Source: Bradyrhizobium tropiciagri
GTDB taxonomy: Bacteria > Pseudomonadota > Alphaproteobacteria > Rhizobiales > Xanthobacteraceae
Length of the DNA: 64,000 nucleotides
Direction: 5' to 3'
Assembly: GCF_018130505.1 (NCBI RefSeq)
Contig: NZ_JAFCKH010000002.1
Span: 1 to 64,000, forward strand
Of this stretch, positions 1 through 8,124 are shown one piece after another (the first letter of the stretch is position 1; each line of letters begins with the position of its first letter). The notes beneath the pieces were generated by a model. That model saw only the letters and a list, made by a program, of their open reading frames with translations, was not told the DNA's origin and did no database searches. A program made the translations under genes and the position numbers.

Positions 1-1
1 G

Positions 2-241
2 ATGGCGGTCGGCGTCGACCAGCGCGGCGAATCCTATGGCCTGCTGATCGACCAGATCGGCGAGGTGCTGCGGCTAGCCGATGCCGGCCGCGAGGACAAT
101 CCGGTCAACCTCGATCCGCGCATGGCCAAGCTTGCCGGCGGCGTCCACCGCCTCGACGGCCAGCTCATGGTCGTGCTCGACGTCGATCGTGTGCTCGAAT
201 TGATGCCCAAGACAGATCTAAAGACGGCTGCTGCAGCGTAA
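2..241 (+). CDS. cheW: CheW chemotaxis coupling protein, C-terminal part (5' end outside window)
   Basis: The last ~79 residues of a CheW-type adaptor, which links chemoreceptors to the CheA kinase in the cytoplasm. The reading frame is open to the left edge, so the start is missing; the first in-frame Met is not the true start. Visible family features are the beta-barrel segments 'YGLLIDQIGEVL' and 'GGVHRLDGQLMVVLDVDRVL', the end of the CheW fold. A cheY gene follows 43 bases downstream and cheR after that, so this is the tail of a chemotaxis operon. Orthologues of this layout are common in bradyrhizobia. Confidence 0.88.
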   Translation: MAVGVDQRGESYGLLIDQIGEVLRLADAGREDNPVNLDPRMAKLAGGVHRLDGQLMVVLDVDRVLELMPKTDLKTAAAA

Positions 242-244
242 TGC

Positions 245-264
245 CCCGCCGCGAAGACGGCGGG
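245..264 (+). promoter_or_regulatory. Intercistronic stem-loop between cheW and cheY
   Basis: CCCGCCG (245-251), loop cgaaga, CGGCGGG (258-264): a perfect 7-bp G/C stem straight after the cheW stop codon. No T-run follows, so it is not a classical terminator. It could adjust mRNA stability or the cheW:cheY ratio. The cheY Shine-Dalgarno (aggga) lies just downstream. Confidence 0.5.
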
Positions 265-284
265 CTCAATAGGGAGTTCAACAG

Positions 285-674
285 ATGAAGACATGTCTTG
301 TCGTCGACGATTCCGGTGTGGTGCGCAAGATCGCGCGCCGCATCCTCGAAGGAATGGGATTCTCCGTCATCGAGGCCGAGGACGGCGCGGTGGCGCTCGA
401 AGCTTGCAAGCGCGCGATGCCGGAGGCCGTGCTGCTCGACTGGAACATGCCTGTCATGGACGGCTTCGAATTCCTCGTGCAGCTGCGCCGGCTGCCCGGC
501 GGCGATCAGCCCAAGGTGGTGTTCTGCACCACCGAGAACGGCATCGACCACATCTCGCGCGCGCTGCACGCCGGCGCCAACGAGTACATCATGAAGCCGT
601 TCGACAAGGACATCGTCGTCGCGAAATTCCAGGAAGTGGGCCTGATCGCGCTCGACGTGCCGGCCGAAGCGTGA
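285..674 (+). CDS. cheY: CheY-type single-domain response regulator
   Basis: 129 residues, a receiver domain only. The acidic pocket is D8-D9, the phospho-acceptor is D52 (in LLDWNMPVMDG), the switch Thr is at about 82-83 and the conserved Lys is K104 (in YIMKPFD). These are all residues needed for phosphotransfer from CheA and for a conformational switch that acts on the flagellar motor or competes for phosphate. It sits between cheW and cheR in one operon. A GGGAG Shine-Dalgarno precedes the ATG. No output domain is present. Confidence 0.93.
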   Translation: MKTCLVVDDSGVVRKIARRILEGMGFSVIEAEDGAVALEACKRAMPEAVLLDWNMPVMDGFEFLVQLRRLPGGDQPKVVFCTTENGIDHISRALHAGANEYIMKPFDKDIVVAKFQEVGLIALDVPAEA

Positions 675-708
675 AGCCAGTTTCATCCCTTGTCTCAGTG
701 AGGCTCCC

Positions 709-1572
709 GTGACGCCCCCCGACTACGAGTATCTGCGCAAGCTGTTCAAGGACCATTCCGGTCTCGACCTGTCCTCGGACAAGCAGTATCTGATCGAGAG
801 CCGCTTGCTGCCGCTGGCGCGCAAATGCGGCCTTGCCGGCATTCCCGACCTGATCGCGAAGATCAGAAGCGGCTCGACCCAGCACATCGTGCAGGCGGTC
901 GAGGCGATGACCACCAACGAGACGTTCTTCTTCCGCGACAAGGTGCCGTTCGATCATTTCCGCGACACCATCATGCCGGAGCTGCTGAAAGCGCGCGCCG
1001 CACGGCGTGCCTTGCGGATCTGGTGCGCCGCCGGCTCGACCGGCCAGGAGCCCTATTCGTTGGCGATGTGCCTGAAGGAGATGGGCGCGGCGCTGGCGGG
1101 ATGGCGGGTCGAGATCATCGCGACCGACCTGTCGCAGGAGGTGCTGGAGAAATCCAAGGCCGGCATCTACAGCCAGTTCGAGGTGCAGCGCGGGCTGCCG
1201 ATCCAGATGCTGGTCAAGTACTTCAAGCAGTCGGGCGAATTCTGGCAGATCACCCCGGAGCTGCGCTCGATGATTCAGCATCGCCAGCTCAACCTGCTGC
1301 ACGATTTCTCCCAGCTCGGCAGCTTCGATGTGGTCTTTTGCCGCAACGTGCTGATCTATTTCGACCAGGACACCAAGATCAACGTCTTCAACCGGCTCGC
1401 CCGGTTGATGGACGGCGATGGCTTCCTGGTGCTGGGCGCCGCCGAAACGGTGGTCGGCCTCACCGACACGTTCAAGCCGGTCCCCGACCGCCGCGGCCTG
1501 TACCGGCCGAACGGCCTGCGGGCGGGTGCGGGCGCGATGCCGAGGGCGGCCGCGGTGGCAGCCGGACGTTGA
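709..1572 (+). CDS. cheR: CheR chemoreceptor glutamate methyltransferase
   Basis: 287 residues, normal length for CheR. It transfers methyl groups from S-adenosylmethionine to receptor glutamates for adaptation. There is an N-terminal helical domain (about 1-75, with 'NETFFFRD' at its end), then a SAM-methyltransferase domain with 'IWCAAGSTGQEPYS' (the SAM-binding loop), 'IIATDLS' and 'DVVFCRNVLIYFD', all typical of the family. The start is a GTG at 709; no in-frame ATG fits the conserved N-terminus. The PilZ-like gene follows after 3 bases, so the two are co-translated. Confidence 0.95.
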   Translation: MTPPDYEYLRKLFKDHSGLDLSSDKQYLIESRLLPLARKCGLAGIPDLIAKIRSGSTQHIVQAVEAMTTNETFFFRDKVPFDHFRDTIMPELLKARAARRALRIWCAAGSTGQEPYSLAMCLKEMGAALAGWRVEIIATDLSQEVLEKSKAGIYSQFEVQRGLPIQMLVKYFKQSGEFWQITPELRSMIQHRQLNLLHDFSQLGSFDVVFCRNVLIYFDQDTKINVFNRLARLMDGDGFLVLGAAETVVGLTDTFKPVPDRRGLYRPNGLRAGAGAMPRAAAVAAGR

Positions 1573-1575
1573 GCC

Positions 1576-1893
1576 ATGACGGAAGAGGGCAAACTCGTTG
1601 AGCGAGTCACCTTCAGCCGGGGCTTCGACGTCTGCATCATGGCGATCGACGGCACCTGGCGGCGGGATTGCCTGCTCAATGCCATCTCCGACTCCGACGC
1701 ATCGCTCACGGTCGAAGGCTCCATCCAGGGGCTCAACCTGAAGGAGTTCTTCCTCCTGCTGTCGTCGACCGGGCTCGCCTACCGCCGCTGCGAACTCGTT
1801 CGTGTCAACGGCACGGAGATGGACATCTGCTTCATCAGGGGCCGGCCGGGCAAGAAGCGCGCCGGTGGCGATGCCGATCGGGTCGGGGCCTGA
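1576..1893 (+). CDS. Small PilZ-like protein in the chemotaxis operon
   Basis: 105 residues, starting 3 bases after cheR. The central segment (about 8-95) has the alternating strand pattern of a PilZ beta barrel, ending in 'YRRCELVRVNGTEMDICFI'. The canonical c-di-GMP motifs RxxxR and D/NxSxxG are only partly visible ('RRDCLL', 'SDSDASL'), so nucleotide binding is uncertain. Co-location with cheR suggests a link between motility and cyclic-di-GMP or a regulatory beta barrel without ligand. The assignment is by fold resemblance and position. Confidence 0.6.
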   Translation: MTEEGKLVERVTFSRGFDVCIMAIDGTWRRDCLLNAISDSDASLTVEGSIQGLNLKEFFLLLSSTGLAYRRCELVRVNGTEMDICFIRGRPGKKRAGGDADRVGA

Positions 1894-2097
1894 GCTTGCC
1901 GCGACGCGGAAGCTCGGAACCGATCGTTGCCGCGGCGGGTTTGACTCTATGGTGAATCAGCAAGGGCGCGTCGGCGTCTGGCTCGGTGAGCGGGGCCTCA
2001 CTTGCCATCGCCGCCCGCAGGCTGTTGCACTTATTGACGCATTTTCTCCCTGGCCTCACTTTTAGGGAGCGCGCTGCTACTTGTGCGTTAGGCTGGC

Positions 2098-2117
2098 GTC
2101 CCGTACAAATACGGGAC
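2098..2117. promoter_or_regulatory. Perfect inverted repeat upstream of the FixJ-type regulator
   Basis: GTCCCGTA-caaa-TACGGGAC, an uninterrupted 8-bp dyad, 65 bases before the response regulator start, in an otherwise featureless 288-base gap. A dyad of this size and position is a plausible operator for a dimeric regulator, possibly autoregulation. No T-run follows, so a terminator is unlikely. Confidence 0.5.
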
Positions 2118-2181
2118 CATTGATCGCGAATGATCGAGAGACTTGTTGTGCGGTCACGCACGATGCTGCACCTGACGGACG

Positions 2182-2823
2182 ATGCATATGGCTGAGAATG
2201 GTGCTCCCCGCGGGGAGATTTTCGTAGTCGACGACGATCCGGCCGTTCGCGAGACGCTGTCTGTGGTCCTGTCGACGGCCGGCTACAAGGTGATCTGCTT
2301 CGCCGACGGCGCCGCGCTGCTGGCCGTGGCGCGCTCGCGAACCCCGGCCTGCATCCTGCTCGACGTGCACATTCCCGGCAAATCCGGCCTCGATATTCTG
2401 CGCGAGCTGCACGGCGAGGATTATCCGGCGCCGATCTTCATGATCTCCGGCCAGGGCGACATCGCGATGGCGGTCAGCGCCATCAAGAACGGCGCGCTCG
2501 ACTTCATCGAGAAGCCGTTCCGCGGCAACGAGATCGTCAGCCGGCTCAATGAAGCGATCGAGGCCTATACCCGGCGCAAGAACGAAAATTCAGCTTCGCG
2601 TATCGCCTCGCTGCACTTCCCCGGGCGCGAGCCGCTGACCCGCAGGGAGCGCGAGGTGCTCGAGCAATTCACCGCCGGCGCCTCCAACAAGGAGGCCGGC
2701 CGCCAGCTCGGCATCAGCCCGCGCACGATCGAGGATCACCGCGCCAACATCATGAAGAAGCTCGGGGCGCGCAATGCGGCCGATCTCGTCCGCATCGTGA
2801 TGACGGCGCAGCGCCAAGCCTGA
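2182..2823 (+). CDS. FixJ-family two-component response regulator (orphan)
   Basis: 213 residues. The receiver domain (about 11-130) has D17-D19, phospho-acceptor D61 (LLDVHIPG) and K111 (FIEKPF). The LuxR/FixJ helix-turn-helix (about 148-210) carries 'LTRREREVLEQFTAG.SNKEAGRQLGISPRTIEDHRANIMKKL'-type features. It is a cytoplasmic DNA-binding regulator activated by an unknown histidine kinase; none is adjacent. The start could be the second Met at 2188. It is not FixJ itself, as no fixL is nearby, and its targets are unknown. The inverted repeat at 2098-2117 could be its own operator. Confidence 0.9.
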   Translation: MHMAENGAPRGEIFVVDDDPAVRETLSVVLSTAGYKVICFADGAALLAVARSRTPACILLDVHIPGKSGLDILRELHGEDYPAPIFMISGQGDIAMAVSAIKNGALDFIEKPFRGNEIVSRLNEAIEAYTRRKNENSASRIASLHFPGREPLTRREREVLEQFTAGASNKEAGRQLGISPRTIEDHRANIMKKLGARNAADLVRIVMTAQRQA

Positions 2824-3036
2824 TTTCAACGTCTAGCTTGAATGCCTGACTTACGCGTCGCGGCGTTGCCGCGGCGGGCGTCTTTCCGATGTCCGGATGG
2901 ACGCGGCCGCATGCCCGTGTGCGGACGGTGGTGGGCGACAGGTCCGATAATCCGGTATATGCCGTGTTGCAGGGAGCGCGTGCGGGCTGGTGACGGAACC
3001 TCGCGCGTGCGAGCAACGAAACATGGCGCATCGATC

Positions 3037-4776
3037 ATGACCAGCAAGACCAGGACCCCCGATCAACTGCGCAGCGCGCGCTGGTTCGCGCCGGACGATC
3101 TGCGCGCCTTCGGCCATCGCTCGCGCGCGATGCAGATGGGCTACGCGCCGGAGGAGTGGCGCGACCGCCCGGTGATCGCGATCCTCAACACCTGGTCGGA
3201 CGCGCAGCCCTGCCACATGCACTTCAAGAGCCGGGTCGACGACGTCAAGCGCGGCGTGCTGATGGCCGGTGGCTTTCCGATCGAGCTGCCGGCGCTGTCG
3301 CTGTCGGAATCGCTGCTGAAGCCGACGACGATGCTCTATCGCAACATGCTGGCGATGGACGCCGAGGAATTGCTGCGCGGCCATCCGGTCGACGGCGTCG
3401 TGCTGATGGGCGGCTGCGACAAGACCACGCCGGGCCTGTTGCTCGGCGCCACCAGCATGAACCTCCCCGCGATCTATTTGCCGGCGGGGCCGATGCTGCG
3501 CGGCAACTGGAAGGGCAAGACGCTGGGCTCGGGCTCGGACGCCTGGAAATACTGGGACGAGCGCCGCGCCGGAAAAATCTCCGACAAGGACTGGGTCGAC
3601 ATGGAGGCCGGCATCGCCCGCAGCTATGGCACCTGCATGACGATGGGCACGGCCTCGACCATGACCGCGATCGCGGAAGCGATCGGCATGACGCTGCCCG
3701 GCGCCTCGTCGATCCCCGCGGCTGATGCCAACCACATCCGTATGAGCTCGGAGGCCGGCCGCCGCATCGTCGAGATGGTGTGGGAGGATTTGACGCCGCA
3801 GAAGATCCAGACCCGCAAGGCCTATGAGAACGCGATCACGGTCGCGATGGCGATGGGCTGCTCGACCAACGCCATCATCCACCTGATCGCGCAGGCGCGC
3901 CGCGCCGGCCAGGATATCTCGCTCGACGATTTCGAGATCGCGAGCCGCAAGGTGCCTGTGATCGCCAATGTGCGGCCGAGCGGCGACGCCTATCTGATGG
4001 AAGACTTCTTCTATGCCGGCGGGCTGCCCGGCCTGATGGGCCGCATCAAGCAGCATCTGCACCTCGACTGCATGACGGTGTCCGGCAAGACGCTCGGCGA
4101 GAACATCGAGGGCGCCGAGGTCTACAACGACGACGTCATTCGCACTGTCGAGAACCCGATCTACAAGGAGGGTGCGCTCGCCGTGCTGAAGGGCAATCTC
4201 GCGCCCGACGGCTGCGTGATCAAGCCGAGCGCCTGCGATCCGCGCTTCCTCAAGCACACCGGCCCGGCGCTGGTGTTCGACGACTATCCCTCGATGAAGA
4301 AGGCGGTCGACGACCCCGATCTCGACGTCACCGCCGACCACGTGCTGATCCTGCGCAATGCCGGCCCGCAGGGCGGACCGGGCATGCCGGAATGGGGCAT
4401 GCTGCCGATCCCGACCAAGCTCGTGAAGCAGGGCGTGCGCGACATGGTGCGGCTGTCCGACGCGCGGATGAGCGGCACCTCCTATGGCGCCTGCATCCTG
4501 CACGTCTCGCCGGAATCCTATATCGGCGGCCCGCTGGCGCTGGTGAAGAACGGCGACCGCATCACGCTCGACGTCGCCGCGCGCACCATCGATCTCGATG
4601 TGTCCGAGGCCGAACTTGCAAAACGTCGCGCGGAATGGAAGCAGCCCGAGCGGCGCTTCGAGCGCGGCTATGGCTGGATGTTCTCCAAGCACATCAAGCA
4701 GGCCAATGAAGGCTGCGACTTCGACTTCCTCGAGACCGGCTTCGGCAAGCCGGTCGGCGAGCCGTCGATTTACTGA
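3037..4776 (+). CDS. araC: L-arabonate dehydratase (IlvD/Edd family)
   Basis: 579 residues when started at the ATG at 3037; an upstream extension to 2842 has no family homology. It probably dehydrates L-arabonate to 2-keto-3-deoxy-L-arabonate in the non-phosphorylative L-arabinose route. The three Fe-S cysteines fall at C59, C127 and C200. As I recall, these are exactly the positions and the length reported for the Rhizobium L-arabonate dehydratase, which separates it from IlvD (~560-615 residues). K129 (GGCDKTTPG) and the 'RMSGTSYG' active-site loop near the C-terminal half are present. Other sugar acids (xylonate, fuconate) cannot be excluded. The aldolase-fold gene downstream supports sugar-acid catabolism. 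The symbol here is that of the dehydratase, not the E. coli regulator. Confidence 0.85.
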   Translation: MTSKTRTPDQLRSARWFAPDDLRAFGHRSRAMQMGYAPEEWRDRPVIAILNTWSDAQPCHMHFKSRVDDVKRGVLMAGGFPIELPALSLSESLLKPTTMLYRNMLAMDAEELLRGHPVDGVVLMGGCDKTTPGLLLGATSMNLPAIYLPAGPMLRGNWKGKTLGSGSDAWKYWDERRAGKISDKDWVDMEAGIARSYGTCMTMGTASTMTAIAEAIGMTLPGASSIPAADANHIRMSSEAGRRIVEMVWEDLTPQKIQTRKAYENAITVAMAMGCSTNAIIHLIAQARRAGQDISLDDFEIASRKVPVIANVRPSGDAYLMEDFFYAGGLPGLMGRIKQHLHLDCMTVSGKTLGENIEGAEVYNDDVIRTVENPIYKEGALAVLKGNLAPDGCVIKPSACDPRFLKHTGPALVFDDYPSMKKAVDDPDLDVTADHVLILRNAGPQGGPGMPEWGMLPIPTKLVKQGVRDMVRLSDARMSGTSYGACILHVSPESYIGGPLALVKNGDRITLDVAARTIDLDVSEAELAKRRAEWKQPERRFERGYGWMFSKHIKQANEGCDFDFLETGFGKPVGEPSIY

Positions 4777-4780
4777 TGCC

Positions 4781-4840
4781 GTCATCCCGGGCTCGCGCTG
4801 CGCGCGCCCTCAGGTGCGCGATTGCGCACCGAGAATGACG
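4781..4840. repeat. Palindromic intergenic repeat, family A copy 1
   Basis: Starts 'gtcatcccggg' and ends 'gagaatgacg'. It contains the perfect hairpin GGTGCGC-gatt-GCGCACC at 4813-4830. The same core (GGTGCGCaattGCGCACC) recurs at 41637-41654. It lies between the dehydratase and the RraA-like gene and may attenuate or stabilise that transcript. Confidence 0.7.
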
Positions 4841-4859
4841 AAAGGAAAGAGCAGGCACC

Positions 4860-5579
4860 ATGTCAAAACTCAGCGACACCACCCGCACCAAGTTGAAGTC
4901 GGTCTCCACCGCCACGGTTGCCACCGCGCTGTTCAAGCGCGGCTTCCGCATCCAGATGATCCAGGATGTGCATCCGCTCGGCCCCGATCAACCGACCATG
5001 GTGGGCGAGGCCTTCACGCTGCGCTACATGCCGGCGCGCGAGGACCTCAACAAGATCGAGGTGTTCCGCGACCGCGCGCATCCGCAGCGCAAGGCGATCG
5101 AGGATTGCCCGCCCGGCGCCGTGCTCGTGATGGACAGCCGCAAGGACGCGCGTGCCGCGTCGGCCGGCGCCATCCTGGTGACGCGGCTGATGAAGCGCGG
5201 CTGCGCCGGCGTCGTCACCGACGGCGGCTTTCGCGACGCGGCCGAAATCGCACGGCTCGGCTTCCCGGCCTTCCACCACCGCCCGAGCGCGCCGACGAAT
5301 TTGACGCTGCACCAGGCGATCGAGATCAACGTTCCGATCGGCTGCGGCGACGCGCCGGTGTTCCCCGGCGACGTGATCCTCGGCGATGCCGACGGCGTCA
5401 TCGTGATCCCCGCGCACCTCGCCGACGAGACCGCCGACGAGACTTTTGAAATGACCGCGTTCGAGGATTTCGTCACCGAGCAGGTCCACGCCGGCCGCGG
5501 CATCTTCGGCCTCTATCCCGCGACCGACGAGCAGACGTTGAAGGATTTCGCGGCGTGGCGAAAGGCGAAGGGGCGGTAG
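4860..5579 (+). CDS. RraA / HMG-aldolase-fold protein, candidate 2-keto-3-deoxy acid aldolase
   Basis: 239 residues of the RraA-like family, which includes regulators of RNase E and metal-dependent pyruvate aldolases such as HMG/CHA aldolase. The aldolase motif of a Gly followed about 20 residues later by Arg-Asp is present: 'GCAGVVTDGGFRD' with R125 and D126, the metal and pyruvate site. It starts at ATG 4860 after AAAGGAAAGAG. It lies 83 bases after an arabonate dehydratase, whose product could be cleaved to pyruvate and glycolaldehyde. That substrate is inference. It is commonly labelled 'ribonuclease activity regulator RraA', but the intact Arg-Asp pair and the neighbour favour an enzyme. 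Confidence 0.75.
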   Translation: MSKLSDTTRTKLKSVSTATVATALFKRGFRIQMIQDVHPLGPDQPTMVGEAFTLRYMPAREDLNKIEVFRDRAHPQRKAIEDCPPGAVLVMDSRKDARAASAGAILVTRLMKRGCAGVVTDGGFRDAAEIARLGFPAFHHRPSAPTNLTLHQAIEINVPIGCGDAPVFPGDVILGDADGVIVIPAHLADETADETFEMTAFEDFVTEQVHAGRGIFGLYPATDEQTLKDFAAWRKAKGR

Positions 5580-5631
5580 TCTCCGCGCACTCCACCGTCG
5601 TTCATCGCATCTGCAGTTGCCGCACATTCCG

Positions 5632-5772
5632 CCGTCGTCCTGGCGAAGGCCAGGACCCATAACCACAGGGAGTGGTTTGGCGAAGACTGTGAGTTGCGTT
5701 GCGCCGTGGTACGCCGACCGCCGCAATGGAGAGATCACGCGGTATGGGTCCTGGCTTCCGCCAGGACGACGG
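5632..5772. repeat. Intergenic repeat family B, copy 1
   Basis: About 140 bases bounded by 'ccgtcgtcctggcgaagg' and the inverted 'cttccgccaggacgacgg', with 'ggacccata' and 'tatgggtcc' as inner ends. Other copies are at 19749-19869, 43859-43988 and 61218-61338. The termini are conserved while the centre varies. Confidence 0.8.
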
Positions 5773-5805
5773 TGGGGAGAGATCGAGCCAATTAACCCAC
5801 GCCCA

Positions 5806-5839
5806 TAGCCCGGATTTCGCTTCGCTCCATCCGGGCTAC
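5806..5839. repeat. Palindromic repeat family C, copy 1
   Basis: 'tagcccggatttcgcttcg' followed by 'ctccatccgggcta': a single stem-loop unit between the RraA-like gene and the convergent peptidase gene. It could act as a bidirectional terminator. A two-unit copy is at 18673-18760. Confidence 0.7.
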
Positions 5840-5843
5840 ATGG

Positions 5844-7943
5844 TCACACCCCGGCTTCCGCCATACCGACGGCCCACAGCGCGAACGCGTAGACGATCGC
5901 GATCTCGTCGAGCCGGTTGAAGCGTCCCGACGCGCCGCCGTGGCCGGCGCCCATGTTGGTGCGCAGCAGCACCGGGCCGCCGCCGCGCATGGTGGCGCGC
6001 AGCCGTGCGATCCATTTTGCCGGCTCCCAGTAAGTGACCCGAGGATCAGTGAGCCCGCCCATCGCGAGGATCGCCGGATAGTCCTGCGCCGCGACGTTGT
6101 CGTAGGGCGAGTACGACAGGATGGTGCGAAAATCCTTTTCGCTCTCGATCGGGTTGCCCCATTCCGGCCACTCCGGCGGCGTCAGCGGCAGCGTGTCGTC
6201 GAGCATGGTGTTGAGCACGTCGACGAACGGCACTTCGGCGACGATGCCGCCGAACAGTTCGCCGGCCCGGTTGGCGACCGCGCCCATCAGCATGCCGCCC
6301 GCCGAGCCGCCATGGCCGACGATGCGCTTCTCACTGGTATATTTCGCCGCGATCAGCGCGCGCCCGGCGGCGGCGAAATCGTCGAACGTGTTGGTCTTCT
6401 TCTCGCGCTTGCCGTCGAGATACCAGCCCCAGCCCTTGTCGGCGCCGCCGCGGATATGCGCGATTGCGTAGACGAAGCCGCGGTCGACCAGCGACAGCCG
6501 GTTGGCGTTGAAGGAGGCCGGCATCGCCATGCCGTAGGAGCCGTAGCCGTAGAGCAGCAGCGGCGCCTTGCCGTCGCGGGCAAGGTCCTTGCGATGCAGG
6601 ATCGAGACCGGCACCTCGGCGCCGTCATGCGACGTCGCCATGATGCGCGTGGTGACGTAATCCGCCGGGTTGTGGCCGGACGGAATCTCCTGCCGCTTGC
6701 GCAGCACCCGCGCTCGCGTCGCCATGTCGTAGTCGTAGACTTCCGACGGTGTCGTCATCGACGAATAGGCGAAGCGCAGATTGGTGGTGTCGAACTCGTA
6801 GCCGCCCATGGTGTCGAGCGAATAGGCAGCCTCGTCGAACGCGATGGCGTGCTCCTCGCCGGTCGAGAGATCGCGGATGACGATCGCCGGCAGCGCGTTG
6901 GCCCGCTCCAGCCGCACCATATGGCCGGCATAGAGCTCGACGTCGAGCACATAGACGCCTTCGCGATACGGGATCAGGTCACGCCAGTTGCCGCGGTCGG
7001 GCGCCACGAGCGGCGCGGTCACCACCTTGAAGTCGATGGCGTCATCGGCGTTGGTGAGGATGTAGAGCGCATCGCCGCGGTCGGCGATCGAATACTGCAC
7101 GCCTTCCTCGCGCGCGGCGACGAGACGCGGCGGCGCATCGGGATCGGCGAGGTCGATCAGCCGCTGCTCTGACGTTTCGTGATCGCCGCCCGCGATCACG
7201 CAGAAGCGGCCGCTTGCGCTCTCGTGCAGATGGGTGAACCAGCCGGAATCCTGCTCCTCATAGATCAGGAGGTCATCAGCCTGCCCGGTGCCGAGCTTGT
7301 GCCGCCACACCTGCATCGGGCGGTGATTGTCGTCGAGCTTGACGTAGAAGAAGCTTTTCGAATCCGCCGACCAGACCACGCCGCCATCGGTCTCCTCGAC
7401 GAGATCGTCGAGATCGGCGCCCGTGGCCCAGTCGCGCACGCGGATGGAGAAGTATTCCGAGCCCTTGGTGTCGGCGCTCCAGGCGTGCAGCCGATGATCG
7501 TTGGAATGCCGGCTGCCGCCGAACTTGAAATATTTGTGGTCCTTCGCCAGCGCGTCGCCGTCGAGCACGACATGCGCCTCGCTGCCGTCGCGCGGCGTTC
7601 GGCAGAACTGCTCATGCTGGCCGCCCTCGCGGAACTTCCTGAAATAGGCGAACGGGCCGTCCGGCGACGGCACGCTGGAATCGTCCTCCTTGATCCGCCC
7701 GCGCATCTCCTTGACGAGCTGCTTCTGCAGGCTGTCGGTGTGGCCAAGCAGGCTCTCGGTATAGCCGTTCTCGGCCTCGAGGTAGCTACGGATATCGGGA
7801 TCGAGGATCGCGGGATCGCGCAGCACCTCCTGCCATTTGGCGTCCTTGATCCACGCATAGTCGTCCGTCACCGTGATGCCGTGGGTGGTGAAGGAATGCG
7901 GCCGACGCGGTGCTGTGGGGGGCTTGATGGCAGGTTTGGTCAC
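5844..7943 (-). CDS. ptrB: Oligopeptidase B-like S9 family serine peptidase
   Basis: 699 residues, the standard length. There is an N-terminal seven-blade propeller (about 75-415) that limits access to short peptides, and a C-terminal alpha/beta-hydrolase domain. The catalytic triad is visible: S547 in GHGGSAGG, D633 in LTDPRVTYWEPAKW and H668 in GAGHGGASGR. It has no signal peptide, so it should be cytoplasmic and cleave after Lys/Arg in peptides up to about 30 residues. It is a single gene, convergent with the RraA-like gene, and starts at the Met before 'TKPAIKPPTAPRRP'. Confidence 0.93.
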   Translation of the reverse strand: MTKPAIKPPTAPRRPHSFTTHGITVTDDYAWIKDAKWQEVLRDPAILDPDIRSYLEAENGYTESLLGHTDSLQKQLVKEMRGRIKEDDSSVPSPDGPFAYFRKFREGGQHEQFCRTPRDGSEAHVVLDGDALAKDHKYFKFGGSRHSNDHRLHAWSADTKGSEYFSIRVRDWATGADLDDLVEETDGGVVWSADSKSFFYVKLDDNHRPMQVWRHKLGTGQADDLLIYEEQDSGWFTHLHESASGRFCVIAGGDHETSEQRLIDLADPDAPPRLVAAREEGVQYSIADRGDALYILTNADDAIDFKVVTAPLVAPDRGNWRDLIPYREGVYVLDVELYAGHMVRLERANALPAIVIRDLSTGEEHAIAFDEAAYSLDTMGGYEFDTTNLRFAYSSMTTPSEVYDYDMATRARVLRKRQEIPSGHNPADYVTTRIMATSHDGAEVPVSILHRKDLARDGKAPLLLYGYGSYGMAMPASFNANRLSLVDRGFVYAIAHIRGGADKGWGWYLDGKREKKTNTFDDFAAAGRALIAAKYTSEKRIVGHGGSAGGMLMGAVANRAGELFGGIVAEVPFVDVLNTMLDDTLPLTPPEWPEWGNPIESEKDFRTILSYSPYDNVAAQDYPAILAMGGLTDPRVTYWEPAKWIARLRATMRGGGPVLLRTNMGAGHGGASGRFNRLDEIAIVYAFALWAVGMAEAGV

Positions 7944-8033
7944 GCGGTCCTCATTGTGCGGGGATACCGCCTTATATCGGGATCAATGCGGGGAATGCCA
8001 GATGGGCGGTTCCGTAGTCCCGGACGCAGTTCT

Positions 8034-8115
8034 GTAGGGTGGGCAAAGCGAAGCGTGCCCACCATCGCGAGCACGTCACTCAAGGCTGGGCACGCTGCGC
8101 TTTGCCCACCCTACG
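8034..8115. repeat. Palindromic repeat family D, copy 1
   Basis: 'gtagggtgggcaaagcgaag' with 'cgtgccc' and, inverted, 'gggcacg' with 'ctgcgctttgcccaccctac'. This long imperfect palindrome abuts the 3' end of the permease gene. A related copy with different arm sequence is at 15581-15669. Confidence 0.75.
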
Positions 8116-8124
8116 AACCACGCC

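Noticed and set aside
2842-3036. N-terminal extension of the arabonate dehydratase
   Set aside because: These 65 codons have no counterpart in the family. Starting at 3037 puts the three Fe-S cysteines at their expected numbers.
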